Positions 63,184-64,000 of a stretch of DNA of 64,000 bases are shown here, piece after piece. The position numbers and the translations under genes were made by a program. Each line of letters starts with the position of its first letter. The stretch's first letter is position 1. This DNA is from Allobosea sp. OK403 (GTDB lineage Bacteria > Pseudomonadota > Alphaproteobacteria > Rhizobiales > Beijerinckiaceae), in contig NZ_FOQV01000006.1 in assembly GCF_900113835.1 (NCBI RefSeq), positions 124,001 to 188,000 of the forward strand. The letters are read 5' to 3'. A model generated the notes under the pieces. It saw only the letters and a list, made by a program, of their open reading frames with translations. It was not told the origin of the DNA and searched no databases.

Positions 63184-63971
63184 CGCAGGGCGAGTGGATT
63201 GTCGCGTCCGGTCGGCGACAGGGTGAAGATCTCGCAGCCGGTTTCGGTGACGCCGATGGTGTGCTCGAACTGGGCCGAGAGCGAGCGGTCGCGCGTCACG
63301 GCGGTCCAGCCGTCGGAGAGGACTTTCACCCCGGATTTGCCGAGATTGATCATCGGCTCGATGGTGAAGATCATGCCGGCCTTGAGCTGCGGGCCTTCGC
63401 CGGGCGAGCCGTAATGCAGGATGTTGGGTGCGTCGTGGAAGACCTGGCCGACGCCATGCCCGCAGAAATCCCGGACCACCGAACAGCGCTCACCTTCGGC
63501 GTAACGCTGGATGGCAAAGCCGATATCGCCTGTGGTTGCGCCGGCGCGCACGGCCTTGATGCCGCGCAGCAGGCTCTCATAGGTGATCTCGATCAGGCGC
63601 TCGGCCTTGCGCGAGATTTCGCCGACGCCGTACATCCGGCTGGAATCGCCATGCCAGCCATCGACGATCAATGTGTAGTCGATGTTGAGGATGTCACCCT
63701 CGCGCAACGGCTTGTCGTCGGGGATGCCGTGGCAGACGACATGGTTGATCGAAGTGCAGATCGACTTGGTGTAGCCGCGATAGAACAAGGTTGCCGGATA
63801 GGCGCCGTTGTCCATTGCGAACTGGAAGGCGAGATCGTCGAGGCGCTGGGTGGTGACGCCCGGCTTGACGTAGTCGCCGAGCATGTCGAGGCCCGCGGCG
63901 GTCAATCGGCCGGCCTTGTGCATGGCCGCGAAGGCCTCGGCGCCGTGCAACTTGATCACCGGATCGCGCAT
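63180..63971 (-). CDS. map: Type I methionine aminopeptidase
   Basis: A 263-residue enzyme removing the initiator methionine. Metal ligands: Asp in [17 protein letters not shown] (two), His in [14 protein letters not shown], Glu in [11 protein letters not shown] and Glu in [15 protein letters not shown] 63971 is close to the window edge; 29 bases upstream keep the frame open, so a slightly longer form starting outside the window cannot be excluded. Confidence 0.94.
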   Translation of the reverse strand: MRDPVIKLHGAEAFAAMHKAGRLTAAGLDMLGDYVKPGVTTQRLDDLAFQFAMDNGAYPATLFYRGYTKSICTSINHVVCHGIPDDKPLREGDILNIDYTLIVDGWHGDSSRMYGVGEISRKAERLIEITYESLLRGIKAVRAGATTGDIGFAIQRYAEGERCSVVRDFCGHGVGQVFHDAPNILHYGSPGEGPQLKAGMIFTIEPMINLGKSGVKVLSDGWTAVTRDRSLSAQFEHTIGVTETGCEIFTLSPTGRDNPLALR

Positions 63972-64000
63972 GCGCGACCGTCCCAGGGTTTCGTCGAATG

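Overview
The window is GC-rich, densely packed DNA from an alphaproteobacterium. Marker-type genes such as usg, exoD, form II cox genes and an Anbu operon, plus short dispersed palindromic repeats, point to Hyphomicrobiales (Rhizobiales), perhaps a Bosea-like soil organism. That placement is inference. No rRNA, tRNA, CRISPR array, phage or insertion sequence was recognised.

Layout. (1) 1-2006, minus strand: a fumarase/PcaB-superfamily lyase translationally coupled to an aconitase X gene that runs off the left edge. (2) 2183-15772: a form II carbon-monoxide-dehydrogenase-like molybdenum hydroxylase locus (coxG; coxS-L-M; coxD; coxE; two half-XdhC maturation proteins; a MoeA/MobA-type fusion). 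It is interrupted by a minus-strand chemoreceptor with a globin-like sensor and carries three passengers: an exported beta-propeller, an NTF2-like protein and a LysE-family exporter. (3) 15785-20049: a Phd/VapC toxin-antitoxin pair, usg, an ExoD-family membrane protein and a GGDEF-EAL protein. (4) 20137-24278, minus strand: a four-gene Anbu operon (circularly permuted ATP-grasp, alpha-E, transglutaminase-like, Anbu peptidase). (5) 24751-50833: a large catabolic island. It holds two DapA-like aldolases, peptide-type ABC permeases with a binding protein but no ATPase, a FadR-type regulator, an enolase-superfamily enzyme, three SDRs, two TIM-barrel isomerase-like proteins, a NIPSNAP protein, three paralogous FAD-dependent dehydrogenases, a shikimate-dehydrogenase-like protein, a branched-chain-type ABC transporter with a permease-ATPase-ATPase fusion, a Gfo/Idh oxidoreductase, an IclR regulator and an epimerase. 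(6) 51113-55140: an M20 peptidase with a complete polar amino acid ABC transporter. (7) 55204-62255, minus strand: a GntR regulator and a five-gene operon (PcaB-like lyase, TctC-type binding protein, D-tartrate-dehydratase-like enolase, fumC, LysR) behind a perfect 50-bp palindrome. (8) 62449-63971, minus strand: radC and map, which look like core genome.

How it fits together. Most of the window is a mosaic of uptake and catabolic modules for organic acids, each with its own regulator: FadR/GntR, IclR, LysR and UTRA-GntR. Two modules deserve most attention. The first is the 24.7-50.8 kb island; its three KstD/fumarate-reductase-like flavoproteins, AroE-like protein and dehydratase-type TIM barrels would fit stepwise oxidation of an alicyclic polyhydroxy acid. 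The second is the Anbu operon, whose transglutaminase-like member has Ala where the catalytic Cys should be. The cox locus is also unusual in having a perfect intrinsic terminator between coxS and coxL.
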